Assembly: GCA_002405515.1 (NCBI GenBank)
Contig: DHLZ01000054.1
Coordinates: 1 to 7,640, forward strand
Source of the DNA: Planctomycetaceae bacterium UBA4655
GTDB lineage: Bacteria; Planctomycetota; Planctomycetia; Pirellulales; UBA1268
Length of the DNA stretch: 7,640 nt
Reading direction: 5' to 3'
This document shows positions 6,725 through 7,640 of this stretch, in pieces (position 1 is the first letter of the stretch; each line of letters starts with the position of its first letter). A program made the translations under genes and the position numbers. The notes below the pieces were generated by a model, which saw nothing but the letters and a program-made list of their open reading frames with translations, made no database searches and was not told the origin of the DNA.

Positions 6725-6746
6725 CCACTGTTACAAGCCTCCCTGC

Positions 6747-6765
6747 CGGCGGGGTTTCCCCGCCG
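6747..6765. other. Strong GC hairpin between divergent transcription units
   Basis: CGGCGGGG (6747-6754) pairs perfectly with CCCCGCCG (6758-6765) around a TTT loop. It lies between the minus-strand small gene and the tRNA promoter. There is no T-run after it on either strand, so it is not a standard intrinsic terminator for a known gene. It could be an insulator, a leader structure or a remnant repeat. Confidence 0.4.
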
Positions 6766-6789
6766 CTTCGCGACGATTCCGGCGGGCAT

Positions 6790-6820
6790 TTGGACGCCGT
6801 CCCCCGCGGAACCGTATAAC
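6790..6820 (+). promoter_or_regulatory. Candidate promoter of the tRNA gene
   Basis: TTGGAC (6790-6795) and TATAAC (6815-6820) are spaced by 19 bases, slightly long. The predicted start, about 7 bases after the -10, leaves only some 5 bases before the mature tRNA, common for single tRNA genes. Confidence 0.5.
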
Positions 6821-6831
6821 AGCGTCCCTTC

Positions 6832-6904
<73 letters not shown>

Positions 6905-6944
6905 GTTGTTTTTTGCTGATTTTCGGAGAGGACAAAGTCCCACG

Positions 6945-6965
6945 CCCAAACTCAAACCCAAACTC
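6945..6965 (+). repeat. Two tandem copies of CCCAAACTC at 12-base period
   Basis: CCCAAACTC occurs at 6945-6953 and 6957-6965, separated by AAA. The second copy also pairs imperfectly with GGGCTTGGG (6970-6978) to give a hairpin with a GGCC loop. It lies in the gap between the tRNA and the DUF433 gene, where I see no other gene. Too short to name; possibly the edge of a mobile or repeat segment. Confidence 0.4.
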
Positions 6966-7049
6966 GGCCGGGCTTGGGATGGCAGCGTGAAGCCGCGGCG
7001 GCGATCACTGTTTCGTCGGCCTTGAAAGCATGACTTGGCAGATGGACCC

Positions 7050-7061
7050 GCGGTATACCGC
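7050..7061. promoter_or_regulatory. 12-bp perfect palindrome before the DUF433 start, probable operator
   Basis: GCGGTATACCGC is a perfect palindrome ending 4 bases before the preferred ATG at 7066. Its centre contains TATACC, which could serve as a -10 box. Antitoxins of toxin-antitoxin pairs often bind palindromes over their own promoter, so autoregulation is a reasonable inference. If translation instead began at 7030, the palindrome would lie inside the gene, which weakens this reading. Confidence 0.45.
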
Positions 7062-7065
7062 ATCC

Positions 7066-7296
7066 ATGGCTTCCACAGTTCACCCGCGCATCAAAATCGA
7101 GCCTGGAAAGTGCGGCGGAAAGCCTTGCATTCGGGGCATGCGCATCCGCGTTTCCGACGTGCTTGAACTCCTCGCCAACGGGGCCTCCGTCGAGGAAATC
7201 CTGGCCGACTATCCCTGTCTCGAGCGGGACGACATCCTCGCCGCCATCGCCTACGCAGCCCAGCAGACGAACCACGTCGTCGTTGAGGTCGCATGA
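7066..7296 (+). CDS. DUF433 antitoxin
   Basis: A 76-residue protein of the DUF433 family (PF04255), the usual antitoxin partner of DUF5615 PIN-like toxins. The family core is clear: HPRIKIEPGKCGGKPCIRGM (5-24), RIRVSDVLELLANGASVEEI (25-44), then LADYPCLERDDILAAIAYAA. GGKPCIRG is the family hallmark, and the helical part resembles a helix-turn-helix. Length matches the usual 70-80 residues. The frame is open from an ATG at 7030, adding 12 residues (MTWQMDPRYTAS) unlike the family. I prefer 7066 because it gives normal length and places the palindrome outside the gene; neither start has a good ribosome site. The gene overlaps the toxin start by 4 bases (ATGA), implying coupled translation. It lies about 160 bases after a tRNA gene. 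Confidence 0.88.
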   Translation: MASTVHPRIKIEPGKCGGKPCIRGMRIRVSDVLELLANGASVEEILADYPCLERDDILAAIAYAAQQTNHVVVEVA

Positions 7297-7640
7297 GGTT
7301 TCTGGTCGACAACCAGTTGCCTCCTGCCCTGGCTCGTTGGCTCCGCACCCGCGGACATGACGCCGAGCACGTCTTCGAGAGCGGGTTCCACCTGCTCGAC
7401 GACCGTGCTCTGTAGGCGAGGGCAATCACTGATGCCCGGATCGTCGTCAGCAAGGACGAAGACTTCCTCTACCTGAGCAGCCAGCCGAATGACGCAGCGC
7501 GGTTCCTGTGGGTACGGTTGGGCAACTGCCGAAACGACGCCTTGTTCGCGGCGTTTTCTTCGTCTATCGACACGATCATCGCCGCCGACGTCGAGCCGGT
7601 TTCACACCGCCCCCCGGCTGTTACTACCCCGAGCACGATG
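7293..7640 (+). pseudogene. DUF5615 PIN-like toxin broken by an in-frame amber codon, 3' end beyond the window
   Basis: The frame starting at the ATG overlapping the DUF433 stop gives MRFLVDNQLPPALARWLRTR, the standard start of DUF5615 (PF18480), a PIN-like/Mut7-C-like putative ribonuclease toxin, with the acidic residue D6. After 40 residues (ending LLDDRAL) there is TAG at 7413-7415. The same frame continues with ARAITDARIVVSKDEDFLYL and RFLWVRLGNC, both family hallmarks, and stays open to the window end. The family normally has Trp where the stop lies (DRxxW), and TGG to TAG is one base change. The truncated 40-residue product lacks the KDEDF acidic residues and should be inactive. After about residue 102 the reading (SHRPPAVTTPSTM) no longer looks like the family and enters the 21-bp repeat. 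A sequencing error at one base is the main alternative. Confidence 0.85.
7620..7640 (+). repeat. 21-bp inverted match to the left edge, right copy
   Basis: This copy begins GTTACTACCC and ends AGCACGATG exactly at the window edge. It is the reverse complement of 173-193. Because it stops only where the sequence stops, the match may continue outside. In the toxin frame it encodes VTTPSTM; if the continuation equals the left copy, the frame would go on LLTEVFG and then stop. Confidence 0.75.

Noticed and set aside
6648..6728. Longer start for the small helical protein, adding 27 residues with two Cys and a hydrophobic stretch
   Set aside because: The added residues do not resemble a proper signal peptide for this basic protein, and a better-placed ATG with a purine-rich site exists at 6647.
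7620..7640. Integron attC-like site at the 3' end of the toxin
   Set aside because: The sequence GTTACTA does not fit the GTTRRRY core, and no matching inverse core or stem is visible.

Overview
The window looks like chromosomal DNA of a high-GC planctomycete, probably of the Pirellulales type. This rests on a secreted ThuA-like protein with the long C-terminal tail seen in planctomycetes, a large Phe-terminated porin with an acidic N-terminal linker, a small Lys/Arg-rich planctomycete-style helical protein, strong G/C third-position bias and poor Shine-Dalgarno sites. The assignment is recognition of protein types, not a database search.

Layout. 1-192: no convincing gene, but a repeat-like segment. 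193-1230 (-): secreted ThuA-like protein. 1231-1311: divergent intergenic region with a 10-bp inverted repeat over a probable promoter. 1312-3311 (+): hflK and hflC, overlapping by ATGA, encoding the SPFH membrane complex that restrains FtsH. 3442-4155 (+): exported protein with a helical N-terminal part and a LecA-like beta-sandwich. 4362-4613 (+): 83-residue Cys/His-containing protein behind its own promoter. 4629-6149 (-): OprP/OprO-like porin, convergent with the 83-residue gene. 6303-6647 (-): small basic helical protein upstream of the porin. 6832-6904 (+): tRNA with CAT anticodon, better read as tRNA-Ile2 than elongator tRNA-Met. 7066-7640 (+): DUF433 antitoxin and DUF5615 PIN-like toxin, the toxin broken by an in-frame amber codon.

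How the genes relate. Several products act at the envelope: the SPFH pair in the inner membrane, the porin in the outer membrane and two exported proteins. Only hflK-hflC form a clear operon. The toxin-antitoxin pair just downstream of a tRNA gene looks like an accessory insertion that is decaying.

The most notable signals are: (1) the single-base Trp-to-amber change in the toxin; (2) a 21-bp exact inverted match between positions 173-193 and the last 21 bases, suggesting that both ends run outward into copies of one dispersed repeat; (3) palindromes placed where operators would be expected at the hflK and DUF433 starts; (4) a LecA-like domain that seems to have lost its calcium ligands. I do not see a clear new multi-gene defence or biosynthetic system here.
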